DNA of 64,000 nt from assembly GCA_902475005.1 (NCBI GenBank), contig CABRXV010000001.1, forward strand, positions 1 through 64,000, written 5' to 3'. Below are positions 21,954-28,973 of this stretch, piece by piece. Every line of letters starts with the position of its first letter. Within the stretch, counting starts at the first letter, position 1. Below the pieces are notes generated by a model, which did no database searches, was not told where the DNA came from, and was given only the letters and a program-made list of their open reading frames with translations. Source of the DNA: CABRXV01 sp900754955 (lineage in GTDB: Bacteria > Actinomycetota > Coriobacteriia > Coriobacteriales > Eggerthellaceae). Both the position numbers and the translations under genes were made by a program.

Positions 21954-21989
21954 AAAGAGGGTCGAACTCAATGTTCGACCCTCTTTTTA
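21954..21989 (+). terminator. Rho-independent terminator after jag
   Basis: A 14-bp stem AAAGAGGGTCGAAC/GTTCGACCCTCTTT with a 5-nt loop, ending in TTTTTAT. It ends the rpmH-jag transcript. Confidence 0.88.
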
Positions 21990-22012
21990 TGCTTACAAAT
22001 GCTGAAGCTGAA

Positions 22013-22028
22013 TGTTTCACGTGAAACA
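22013..22028. other. parS site 5
   Basis: Perfect parS, first of three within 113 bp in the gap between jag and rsmG. Confidence 0.92.
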
Positions 22029-22069
22029 TTTTCAATCCTGCATCGCTTTGCGCGCCGCACTTGCAATAA

Positions 22070-22085
22070 TGTTTCACGTGAAACA
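22070..22085. other. parS site 6
   Basis: Perfect parS at the centre of a 30-bp perfect palindrome (22063-22092). Confidence 0.92.
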
Positions 22086-22109
22086 TTATTGCTTTCCCTT
22101 TCGTCCGAA

Positions 22110-22125
22110 TGTTTCACGTGAAACA
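22110..22125. other. parS site 7
   Basis: Perfect parS 40 bp from site 6, ending 22 bp before the rsmG start codon. It also supplies an in-frame ATG (MFHVKH) that is not the likely start. Confidence 0.92.
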
Positions 22126-22147
22126 TTTTCTCGCAGAAGGAGTCCTA

Positions 22148-22801
22148 GTGGACGACGCACGTATTGAACAATATCTCGATCTAATCCTCGAAGCTAACAA
22201 GCGTATCAACTTAACGCGCATCGATTCGCGCGAGAGCGCGCTCATTCTTCATGTCGAAGATTCGCTTTCGGCCTTGCCAGAGCTGAACGAGGCGCCTGAT
22301 GGACTTTATGGCGATTTGGGCACGGGTGGAGGTTTTCCTGGTGCAATTCTTTCTATTGCATCGGGTCGACAAACTCTTTTGGTTGATTCAGTTAAGAAGA
22401 AGATCGCTGTTCTTGATTCCGTAATCACAGAAATTGGTCTCAGTGGGCAAATACATACGTATGATGGTCGTATTGAAGACCTTGCTCGAGAAAAACCGAA
22501 TGCCTTTTCGGCTCTTACCGCGCGGGCGTTGTCTCAGCTTCCATCTCTCCTTGAGCTCGCTTCCCCGCTCCTTAAGGAACGCGGTGTTTTGATTTGCTAT
22601 AAGTCTCACGTGTCTGACGATGAAATGGATCGCGCTCTGTCTATGGAAAAGCTTGTCGGAATGAAGTTAAAATCGCGCCGCAGCTTCTATTTAAGCGATG
22701 GAGTGACTTTTCGAGAAATAATCGTGTTTGAAAAAATAGGTTCTCCAACTGTAAAACTGCCACGACGAGTTGGTTTGGCTCAAAAGAAGCCTCTTCGCTA
22801 A
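22148..22801 (+). CDS. rsmG: 16S rRNA (guanine-527-N7)-methyltransferase RsmG
   Basis: 217 aa. Methylates the 530 loop of 16S rRNA using S-adenosylmethionine. The SAM-binding motif is GDLGTGGGFPGAIL, followed by LVDSVKKKIAVLD and ALTARALSQLPSLLELA. I start at GTG 22148 because AGAAGGAG lies 5-6 nt upstream; an ATG at 22109 falls inside a parS site. GC is clearly lower than in genes left of oriC. Known effect in the family: loss gives low-level streptomycin resistance. Confidence 0.93.
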   Translation: MDDARIEQYLDLILEANKRINLTRIDSRESALILHVEDSLSALPELNEAPDGLYGDLGTGGGFPGAILSIASGRQTLLVDSVKKKIAVLDSVITEIGLSGQIHTYDGRIEDLAREKPNAFSALTARALSQLPSLLELASPLLKERGVLICYKSHVSDDEMDRALSMEKLVGMKLKSRRSFYLSDGVTFREIIVFEKIGSPTVKLPRRVGLAQKKPLR

Positions 22802-22817
22802 ATAGGAAACGCCTCAA

Positions 22818-22833
22818 TGTTTCACGTGAAACA
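22818..22833. other. parS site 8
   Basis: Perfect parS inside a 26-bp palindrome (22813-22838), 16 bp past the rsmG stop. Confidence 0.92.
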
Positions 22834-22850
22834 TTGAGAATGAATGCGCG

Positions 22851-22897
22851 TGCTGATGCGAATGTTTCACGTGAAACAATCGCATCAGCATTTTGCT
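22851..22897 (+). terminator. parS-centred terminator after rsmG
   Basis: A 40-bp palindrome (22851-22890, arms TGCTGATGCG/CGCATCAGCA) around parS site 9, followed by TTTTGCTTGTTTT. It is a strong hairpin plus T-rich tail. 22898-23059 contains no gene; TATACA near 23020 could be a -10 for the next gene. Confidence 0.7.
22863..22878. other. parS site 9
   Basis: Perfect parS in the apical half of the rsmG terminator hairpin. Confidence 0.92.
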
Positions 22898-23059
22898 TGT
22901 TTTATGCTTGGATCGCGCAAGGTTGAAATCATCTTGGTGCTTGATCCGCATGAGGCAGAGGATGCGGATCTGCTAGGTTTTCGCCAAGTTGAATGTGATA
23001 ACTCCGCAGTATCGTCGCCTTATACAACTATCAGGGTGACGATACACGAGGAGGTTTCA

Positions 23060-23461
23060 ATGGGGCTCACAAGAAGGCAGATCCTTGCTCGTCGAGCAGA
23101 GCATCTTCGTCGAAATATGACCTGTTTTGAAAGGAAACTGTGGCGTCATTTTCTCTGCAGGTACGAACCACCATTTCGAGCGCAAAAAGTTATCGGTAAC
23201 TATATCGTTGATTTCTACTGCAGAGCAGTTCGTTTAAGCATAGAAATAGATGGCGATTCTCACTATGAACCGCACAATATTGAATACGACAAAACAAGAA
23301 CGATGTTTCTGACTACTCAAGAGATAAAAGAGCTTCGCTTCACGAATAGAGAAATTCGAGATGAATTTGAAGGCGTATGCGCAGTGATCGACGAAGTGGT
23401 CAGGTCTCGTCGGCATGATTTACATTGCATATCACTTGATTTGCTGAAAATGAAGCGCTGA
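23060..23461 (+). CDS. DUF559-domain protein (Vsr/restriction-endonuclease-like fold)
   Basis: 133 aa. Conserved core: RNMTCFERKLWRHF, PPFRAQKVIGNYIVDFYC, and LSIEIDGDSHY, matching the DUF559 pattern of an endonuclease-like fold (D-x...E-x-D/H). An N-terminal basic segment (MGLTRRQILARRAEHLRR) precedes it. ATG 23060 has GAGGAGG 6 nt upstream; earlier in-frame codons cross a parS site and lack a ribosome-binding site. Family function is not established; the fold suggests a nuclease. It interrupts the usual rsmG-parA adjacency, is AT-richer than its surroundings, and may be acquired. Its stop codon lies inside the palindrome of parS site 10. Confidence 0.75.
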   Translation: MGLTRRQILARRAEHLRRNMTCFERKLWRHFLCRYEPPFRAQKVIGNYIVDFYCRAVRLSIEIDGDSHYEPHNIEYDKTRTMFLTTQEIKELRFTNREIRDEFEGVCAVIDEVVRSRRHDLHCISLDLLKMKR

Positions 23462-23462
23462 A

Positions 23463-23478
23463 TGTTTCACGTGAAACA
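23463..23478. other. parS site 10
   Basis: Perfect parS in a 30-bp perfect palindrome (23456-23485) that includes the DUF559 stop codon. Confidence 0.92.
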
Positions 23479-23497
23479 TTCAGCGTACGATGAGAGA

Positions 23498-23513
23498 TGT
23501 TTCACGTGAAACA
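23498..23513. other. parS site 11
   Basis: Perfect parS 35 bp from site 10, directly upstream of the parA promoter. Confidence 0.92.
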
Positions 23514-23535
23514 TCTGAAACGGTGTATCCCCCTT

Positions 23536-23544
23536 TGCTATACT
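23536..23544 (+). promoter_or_regulatory. Extended -10 promoter of parAB
   Basis: TTTGCTATACT contains TGC plus TATACT, an extended -10. The identical 11-mer occurs at the ddl promoter. A parS site ends 22 bp upstream, so ParB spreading could repress its own operon. Confidence 0.55.
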
Positions 23545-23572
23545 CTGCAATTAGTCTTGGAAGGAGGCTTCA

Positions 23573-24556
23573 GTGGGATTCCTGGATGGATTTAAACGAG
23601 ATCGAAACGAAAAGCAGGTTGCCACAGAGAATGTTCAGGCGTCACAAGAAGATGAATTGCTTGAGTGTTCTCAAACTGCGGATTCATTTGATATCGAGAA
23701 TGTAGAGGTTGTAACGAGAGACCCCTCTGCAGGTATCGAGGATAGATCTGAAGTGCGGCCGATCAAGACTTATGATGAGAAGTCTGTTGTTGGTCAAACG
23801 AAGATCATCGCAATCATCAACCAGAAGGGCGGCGTCGGCAAATCCACGACTGCCATTAATCTGTCTGCGGCTCTTGGAGAGATGGGAAAGCAGGTTCTTC
23901 TCGTTGATCTCGATCCTCAGGGTAATTCGTCAAGCGGATTGGGTATCGAGAAATCTGCCGTCCGCAACTGTGTGTATGACGTGCTTCTCAACGATGTTCC
24001 CATCGAAGAAGCGATTATTCCCGACATCTGCGAAGGTCTCGACGTTGTTCCAGCTACGATTAATCTTGCTGGAGCGGAAGTTGAGCTTGTTTCAGAGATG
24101 GCGCGTGAGAACAGGCTGAAAGATGCTGTCGGTCTTATGCGTGGGCGTTATGACTACATCTTCATTGATTGTCCGCCGTCTCTTGGTCTGCTGACCGTTA
24201 ACGCACTGGTTGCGGCTGACAAGCTTCTCATTCCCATTCAGTGTGAGTTTTATGCACTTGAAGGTGTGACAAAACTTCTTGAATCGATGAAACGTGTCAA
24301 AACACGCCTTAATCCCACGCTCGACATCTTCGGCGTACTTCTGACCATGTATGACAACAGAACGACGTTGTCCAAGCAGGTTGTAGATGAGGTGCGAGGG
24401 TATTTTGGCAAGGTCGTGTTCAACACGCTCATCCCTCGTACCGTCAAGCTCTCCGAGGCTCCCAGTTTTGGACAGCCTATTACTCAATATGATCCCAAGG
24501 GAAAGGGATCTATCTCCTATATCGAACTTGCAAAGGAAGTGATCAGCCGTGGCTAG
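23573..24556 (+). CDS. parA: Chromosome-partitioning ATPase ParA
   Basis: 327 aa. Deviant Walker A NQKGGVGKSTTAINL, Walker A' LLVDLDPQGNSSSGLG and Walker B YIFIDCPPSLGLLTVNAL identify the ParA/MinD family. It carries a ~75-residue N-terminal extension (MGFLDGFKRDRNEKQ..., acidic) not found in short Soj proteins. ATP-dimers bind DNA nonspecifically and are stimulated by ParB-parS complexes to move origins. GTG start with AAGGAGG 6 nt upstream. It overlaps parB by 8 nt. Confidence 0.96.
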   Translation: MGFLDGFKRDRNEKQVATENVQASQEDELLECSQTADSFDIENVEVVTRDPSAGIEDRSEVRPIKTYDEKSVVGQTKIIAIINQKGGVGKSTTAINLSAALGEMGKQVLLVDLDPQGNSSSGLGIEKSAVRNCVYDVLLNDVPIEEAIIPDICEGLDVVPATINLAGAEVELVSEMARENRLKDAVGLMRGRYDYIFIDCPPSLGLLTVNALVAADKLLIPIQCEFYALEGVTKLLESMKRVKTRLNPTLDIFGVLLTMYDNRTTLSKQVVDEVRGYFGKVVFNTLIPRTVKLSEAPSFGQPITQYDPKGKGSISYIELAKEVISRG

Positions 24557-25607
24557 AAACACACGAGGCGGCTTGGGCCGCGGTTTGAATTCTCTGCTCG
24601 GTGGAACGTTTGAGGCTCCTGCGCCCGCATCTCCGTCTCCTACGCGCGAGCGGATTACCATCGACGGTGAAGATATGCAGACGGTTCAGCCCAAGCACCA
24701 TGAGGAAAAAGCTCAAAGCGCTGCGACTTCTCAATCTGCTCAGCCTGCTCATGCTGCGGAACAGGAAAATGTTTCACGTGAAACAAACCAGCCGCTTGAC
24801 GTGACTCAGGTGCTTGCCCGAAAACTCGACGAGGTTCCTATCGATTCGGTGCGCCCCAATCCTGATCAGCCTCGTACCAATTTCAAGAAGGACGAGCTTG
24901 AGGAGCTTGCGGCCTCTATTGCGAAAGACGGCTTGTTGCAGCCTATTCTCGTAAGAACGGTAAAACCTGGGTTCTACGAGATTATTGCTGGTGAACGTCG
25001 TTGGCAGGCTTGCAAGCTTGCGGGAATTAAAAAGGTTCCGGTCAGAATCAAAGAAGTTGATGATGACCGCGCTCTTGAGCTGGCGCTCGTTGAGAACATT
25101 CAGCGCTCCGATCTCAATCCGATTGAAGAGGCATATGGTTATCGTCGTTTGATGGAACGGCGAAACATGACTCAGGCCGATGTCGCGCAGACGATGTCGA
25201 AAGGACGCTCCACGGTCGCAAATGCTCTTCGTCTGCTTGAGCTTCCTGAAGAAGCGCAGCAGCTTCTGTTCGAGGATAAGATCAGCGCGGGTCATGCGCG
25301 TGCCATTCTCTCGATTCCGACGAAAGAAGGTCGCCAGACGCTTACAAAGAAGCTGATGGAAACGAAGATGAGCGTGCGTGAGGCAGAAGCGATGGCACGT
25401 CTCCTCTCTGGAAAGCCTTCGGAAGGAGCAACCTCTCGTCAACCTCTTCCGCCAGCTTACAAGTCGGTGGCGAAAGCCCTCCGCGACGTGCTCAAGACAA
25501 ACGTGCGCGTGAAGTCGTCGAAGGGTAAGAACAAAATCGAGATTGAATTCAAAGATGAAGAAGATCTCGAGCGCTTGTTTGAGGAATTGATTGCTTCCGT
25601 TTCGTAA
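24549..25607 (+). CDS. parB: Chromosome-partitioning protein ParB
   Basis: 352 aa. CTPase clamp that binds parS and slides along DNA. The N-terminal ARNTRGGLGRGLNSLL peptide is the ParA-stimulating box. A disordered segment of residues ~20-88 is followed by the N-domain (VPIDSVRPNPDQPR, AGERRWQAC CTP-binding box, ALVENIQRSDL), the helix-turn-helix (MTQADVAQTMSKGRSTVANALRLL) and a C-terminal dimerisation domain. A perfect parS lies in its own coding sequence and encodes NVSRET (residues 74-79). Translation is coupled to parA. Confidence 0.97.
   Translation: MARNTRGGLGRGLNSLLGGTFEAPAPASPSPTRERITIDGEDMQTVQPKHHEEKAQSAATSQSAQPAHAAEQENVSRETNQPLDVTQVLARKLDEVPIDSVRPNPDQPRTNFKKDELEELAASIAKDGLLQPILVRTVKPGFYEIIAGERRWQACKLAGIKKVPVRIKEVDDDRALELALVENIQRSDLNPIEEAYGYRRLMERRNMTQADVAQTMSKGRSTVANALRLLELPEEAQQLLFEDKISAGHARAILSIPTKEGRQTLTKKLMETKMSVREAEAMARLLSGKPSEGATSRQPLPPAYKSVAKALRDVLKTNVRVKSSKGKNKIEIEFKDEEDLERLFEELIASVS
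24770..24785. other. parS site 12, inside parB
   Basis: Perfect parS within the parB reading frame, in codons 74-79 of the non-conserved linker. It may nucleate ParB on its own gene. Confidence 0.92.
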
Positions 25608-25631
25608 GCCAGTCGCTCTTGCTCAATGTTT

Positions 25632-25674
25632 AAGGCCCCGAATGTTTCACGTGAAACATTCGGGGCCTTTTCGT
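25632..25674 (+). terminator. parB terminator built around parS
   Basis: A 38-bp perfect palindrome (25632-25669, arms AAGGCCCCG...CGGGGCCTT) centred on parS site 13, followed by TTCGTTTCC. It lies 25 bp past parB. Confidence 0.75.
25643..25658. other. parS site 13
   Basis: Perfect parS at the apex of the parB terminator. Confidence 0.92.
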
Positions 25675-25718
25675 TTCCGTAGCAAAACAGCATAAGGGGC
25701 CAACACGGGAAGTTGAAA

Positions 25719-25734
25719 TGTTTCACGTGAAACA
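25719..25734. other. parS site 14
   Basis: Perfect parS in a 32-bp perfect palindrome (25711-25742) just past the rlmN stop, between convergent parB and rlmN. Confidence 0.92.
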
Positions 25735-25747
25735 TTTCAACTATCAC

Positions 25748-26776
25748 TTATGAGCGCGTTTTGTTTTTCAGCTGCCCACATGCGCCTGCTATGTCAGATC
25801 CACGTGAGGTGCGCAGCGTTGTTTCGATTCCATGCGAGCTCAGCGTTCTCATCCAGTGTTCAACTGTCTTCTGCAACGAAGGCTGGTAGGGTGAGTCGTC
25901 GACTTGATTCATGGGCAGCAAATTGACGTGACAGAGGAGTTCGTCCGAGAACTCAAGAAGCGCGTCAAGATCGCTTTCATGGTCGTTCACGTTCTTGATA
26001 AGAAGATACTCAAAGGTGATGCGACGATTTGTGCGCTCGATGTAGCGACCTAGGGACTTCTTCAACTCCTTGAGAGGTTGCTTGGCCACACGGGACATGA
26101 TGACGTCGCGTGTTGCTTGAACGGCTGAATGCAGCGAGATGGCGAGTGTGAACTGCTCGGGTTCATGGGAGAACTTTTCAATGCCATCAAGGATGCCGCA
26201 GGTTGATACGGTGATATGGCGCGCGCCGATACGCAAACCATCCTGGTTGTTCAGAATGCGCAGAGCTTTCATGAGCTCGTCGTAGTTGAGGAACGGCTCG
26301 CCTTGACCCATCGCAACGACATTGGAGACGCGCATTCCAAAGTCGTTCTGAACCTCAATGATCTGATCGACCATTTCCTCGGCGGTGAGGTTTCGCGTGA
26401 ATCCCTCCTGGTCCGTGGCGCAGAACGCACACGCCATGGGGCATCCGACTTGTGTGGAGAAGCAAACAGTCAGGCGATTGTCAGCTGAGGGGATCCCGAC
26501 GGTTTCAACGCGGCACCCGTCGGCGAATGTGAGGATGTATTTTCGCGTTCCATCAAGTGAAATCTGCTTGTCCGAAACCGTCGGCTTTTCAAGAGGGTGG
26601 ATTTGTTTGAGTTCGTCGCGCAGGCGGGCGGGGAGATTGGTCATCTCGTCGTAGGTAGACGCGTGATGGGTGTGAAGCCATTCGTAAAGTTGCTTGGCTC
26701 GAAACTTAGGTTGTCCGAGCTCTTTGACGAGTCCCTCAAGTTCATCGAGGGTGTATGTTCTGATTTCTGTTTTCAT
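25748..26776 (-). CDS. rlmN: Dual-specificity 23S rRNA/tRNA methyltransferase RlmN
   Basis: 342 aa. Radical-SAM enzyme making 2-methyladenosine at 23S A2503 and tRNA A37. The [4Fe-4S] motif is CAFCATDQEG (Cys-x3-Cys-x2-Cys). VGCPMACAFC, the catalytic Cys near the C-terminus in RGSDIAGACGQL, and EYLLIKNVND also fit. No Shine-Dalgarno is present. A perfect TATAAT (26784-26789) lies 7 nt before ATG 26776, so the mRNA is probably leaderless; ATG 26785 overlaps this -10 and is unlikely. It is divergent from ddl. Confidence 0.95.
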   Translation of the reverse strand: MKTEIRTYTLDELEGLVKELGQPKFRAKQLYEWLHTHHASTYDEMTNLPARLRDELKQIHPLEKPTVSDKQISLDGTRKYILTFADGCRVETVGIPSADNRLTVCFSTQVGCPMACAFCATDQEGFTRNLTAEEMVDQIIEVQNDFGMRVSNVVAMGQGEPFLNYDELMKALRILNNQDGLRIGARHITVSTCGILDGIEKFSHEPEQFTLAISLHSAVQATRDVIMSRVAKQPLKELKKSLGRYIERTNRRITFEYLLIKNVNDHESDLDALLEFSDELLCHVNLLPMNQVDDSPYQPSLQKTVEHWMRTLSSHGIETTLRTSRGSDIAGACGQLKNKTRS

Positions 26777-26783
26777 ATTCGGC

Positions 26784-26789
26784 ATTATA
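26784..26789 (-). promoter_or_regulatory. -10 box of rlmN, adjacent to its start codon
   Basis: Perfect TATAAT on the minus strand, 7 nt before ATG. This predicts transcription start at the A of the start codon. The -35 is poor. Confidence 0.55.
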
Positions 26790-26815
26790 GGTGAAACGCG
26801 AAGTGACAAGGGGTT

Positions 26816-26824
26816 TGCTATACT
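26816..26824 (+). promoter_or_regulatory. Extended -10 promoter of ddl
   Basis: TTTGCTATACT, identical to the parA promoter 11-mer, 37 bp before the ddl start. Confidence 0.5.
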
Positions 26825-26860
26825 TTTCAAACTGCATCTCACGAGAGTAAGGTGGAACTG

Positions 26861-27814
26861 ATGTTCGAAACGATTGAACCGAGCCAGTGTCGCGTTGCGC
26901 TGTTGTGCGGCGGAACGAGTGGAGAGCGTGAAATCTCCCTTGCATCTGGTCAGGGCGCGCTTGGTGCGCTGACGGAGGCAGGGTACTCCGTCGAGATGTT
27001 CGATCCTGCGAAGAAGGAAGATCTTCTCGCGCTCATCAACGGGGAATTCGACGTAGCGTTCCTCTGCCTGCACGGAAAAGGCGGCGAAGACGGCGTGATT
27101 CAGGGTTTCCTCGAGCTGATTGGGCTTCCTTATACGGGTTCGGGTGTCGGCGCGAGCTCTATTGCGATCGACAAGGCAAAAGCGAAGCTGTTCTACGAAC
27201 GCGCAGGACTGTTGACGCCGCGATCGGTCACGCTTTACAAGGATGAGCCGTGGGTACTGGCAAACGTGATCTCCGAGGTGGGGGAGCATTGCGTCATCAA
27301 GGCGGCTACCGAGGGCAGCTCGCTCGGTGTGTTTATCGTTGAAGGTCCTAAAGCCATTGAGCAAGCGCTCGACGAGGCGTTTACCTACGACAACAAGGTT
27401 GTTGTAGAGACGTACATCAGTGGAACAGAGCTGACTGTGGCGGTTTTAGGCGATGAAGATGCCCATGCGCTGCCGATCATTGAAATCATTCCGCAGAATG
27501 ATTCCTACGACTTCGATTCCAAATATGCTCCTGGCGGATCGCGTCACATCTGCCCCGCGCGTCTTTCCGACGTGGTGTCTGCCGAGATTCAGGATGCTGC
27601 CATCCGCGCCCACAAAGCACTCGGCTGCTCGGGCGTGTCTCGTTCCGACTTCATTCTCGACGAAGAGGGACGCTTCTGGCTGCTCGAGACCAATACGCTT
27701 CCCGGCATGACGGCTACGTCGCTTCTGCCGGATGCGGCGCGTGCGGCGGGCATGACGTTCCCCGAGCTGTGCACGCACTTGATCGGATATGCGCTGAAGA
27801 AGGCTGAGAAATAA
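26861..27814 (+). CDS. ddl: D-alanine--D-alanine ligase
   Basis: 317 aa, ATP-grasp enzyme joining two D-Ala for peptidoglycan. The N-domain has LCGGTSGEREISLASG and LCLHGKGGEDGVIQG. The central domain has IKAATEGSSLGVF. The C-terminal Mg/ATP site is SRSDFILDEEGRFWLLETNTLPGMT (seen in the parts RSDFILDE and LETNTLPGMT). The phosphate-loop Tyr/Lys arrangement fits normal Ddl rather than D-Lac ligases. I start at ATG 26861, with AAGGTGG upstream; GTG 26852 is the alternative. Confidence 0.94.
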   Translation: MFETIEPSQCRVALLCGGTSGEREISLASGQGALGALTEAGYSVEMFDPAKKEDLLALINGEFDVAFLCLHGKGGEDGVIQGFLELIGLPYTGSGVGASSIAIDKAKAKLFYERAGLLTPRSVTLYKDEPWVLANVISEVGEHCVIKAATEGSSLGVFIVEGPKAIEQALDEAFTYDNKVVVETYISGTELTVAVLGDEDAHALPIIEIIPQNDSYDFDSKYAPGGSRHICPARLSDVVSAEIQDAAIRAHKALGCSGVSRSDFILDEEGRFWLLETNTLPGMTATSLLPDAARAAGMTFPELCTHLIGYALKKAEK

Positions 27815-27830
27815 CCCGAAAAGCTGCCTG

Positions 27831-27915
27831 AAAAAAAACCGAGGCGATCGAAAAAGATTCTCGTTTTAACGTATTGGTTTGAAGGAGAATCGCCCGATCG
27901 CCTCGGTTTTTCTTT
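27831..27915. terminator. Bidirectional terminator between ddl and the tail-anchored gene
   Basis: A 16-bp perfect stem (AAAACCGAGGCGATCG, 27835-27850/27895-27910) with a 44-nt loop. T runs lie outward on the plus strand (TTTTTCTTTT) and A runs on the other side give T8 on the minus strand. Confidence 0.8.
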
Positions 27916-28017
27916 TATTACGTCGAAATTGCATCCAGATAAAAGAATTTGCGTTAAAAGCGTGCTCAATCGAAAATTTTGCGTTCGAAAAGCCGGCACG
28001 GCAGAAGATCTCGCGTA

Positions 28018-28656
28018 TTAGAACACGCCGCACGCTTTCAGTCCGAAGAGCAGTGCGGCAACCAGCGCGATGATGAAAGCCCAGCTCACCACGTAGCAAC
28101 CTTTGTTGCCCTTGCGTCCTTGCTCGATGAGCTTCTCGCTAACCGAGCGCTTGCTCTTCATAATGACGGTTCCCTTTTTCTTGCTCGGCATGGGAACGGT
28201 CTGCTCGGGAACCCACGATCCATCAGATGAGATGATGTGCTCAACTCCTTCGGCGTCGAAGTTGACGCGTGTGCGCACGTTGTCGAACATGCGCGTGCAA
28301 ACAGTGGTAATGAACCGTTCGAACGCCTCCTTGTGCGCTGGATTGTAGGCGATCACTGCCATTTCGCCCCAGTAATGACCAGGTTCGGGCATGTCGGTGT
28401 AAGCGACAAACGACAGGATGGCCGTAAGTTCGAGGCCGTTCGCCTTCAGGATGCTCAGGCGTCGTGAGAAATTGCCGTCGAAGAAACCGATGCGCTGATC
28501 GAAGCGACTGACGAGCCACGCCTTGTGCGCATCGCCGTCGAGTTCGATCTCGATGGTGTAGCGATCGCCCACGAGGTTGTCGGCGCCAAGCAACACGGCG
28601 GCGTCTTTCTTGGACACGGTTTCAAATGTTTGATATGTACCGAAATACTGATCCAT
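28018..28656 (-). CDS. Uncharacterised tail-anchored membrane protein
   Basis: 212 aa; I do not recognise a named family. The N-terminal ~150 residues look like a globular cytoplasmic domain with alternating strands (YTIEIELDGDAHKAWLVSRFDQR, in parts). A basic stretch (KKKGTVIMKSKRS) is followed by a single C-terminal transmembrane helix (residues ~187-207, VSWAFIIALVAALLFGL) and no further domain, giving a tail-anchor topology. The ribosome-binding site is weak. It is divergent from the DinG gene and convergent with ddl. An origin-adjacent, lineage-specific gene is likely. Confidence 0.7.
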   Translation of the reverse strand: MDQYFGTYQTFETVSKKDAAVLLGADNLVGDRYTIEIELDGDAHKAWLVSRFDQRIGFFDGNFSRRLSILKANGLELTAILSFVAYTDMPEPGHYWGEMAVIAYNPAHKEAFERFITTVCTRMFDNVRTRVNFDAEGVEHIISSDGSWVPEQTVPMPSKKKGTVIMKSKRSVSEKLIEQGRKGNKGCYVVSWAFIIALVAALLFGLKACGVF

Positions 28657-28724
28657 CGTTCTCGCAATCCTGTGGTTGATACAATGTGCTATTGCTGGAT
28701 GTTCCTTCCACGCCGCAACGAAAA

Positions 28725-28740
28725 TGTTTCACGTGAAACA
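28725..28740. other. parS site 15
   Basis: Perfect parS in the 317-bp gap between the tail-anchored gene and dinG. Degenerate halves (CGTGAAACATCG, CGATGTTTCA) follow at 28748-28772. Confidence 0.92.
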
Positions 28741-28973
28741 TTTTCCGCGTGAAACATCGCGATGTTTCAACGGCGTTCGGAAGCAGCTTAGCGAACCATA
28801 TTAGGATATCTACGCCGCAGAGGCTTTTGCATTGAAAAGAATTTCCGCATAGCGTTCCTTGCAGGAGTTCACGTGACGGATGGGGAGAATGCCGGCACCG
28901 CGCCGCGCACAGTCGCCCGTCACCTGCGCACTCGCTGGAACAATGCATCATGTGCGGAAGAGGGGTCGAAAAC

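Noticed and set aside
22109..22147. Earlier ATG start of rsmG and similar MFHVKH starts elsewhere (LysR at 38759, DUF559 at 22844)
   Set aside because: These ATGs come from the parS sequence itself and lack ribosome-binding sites; downstream starts have good ones.
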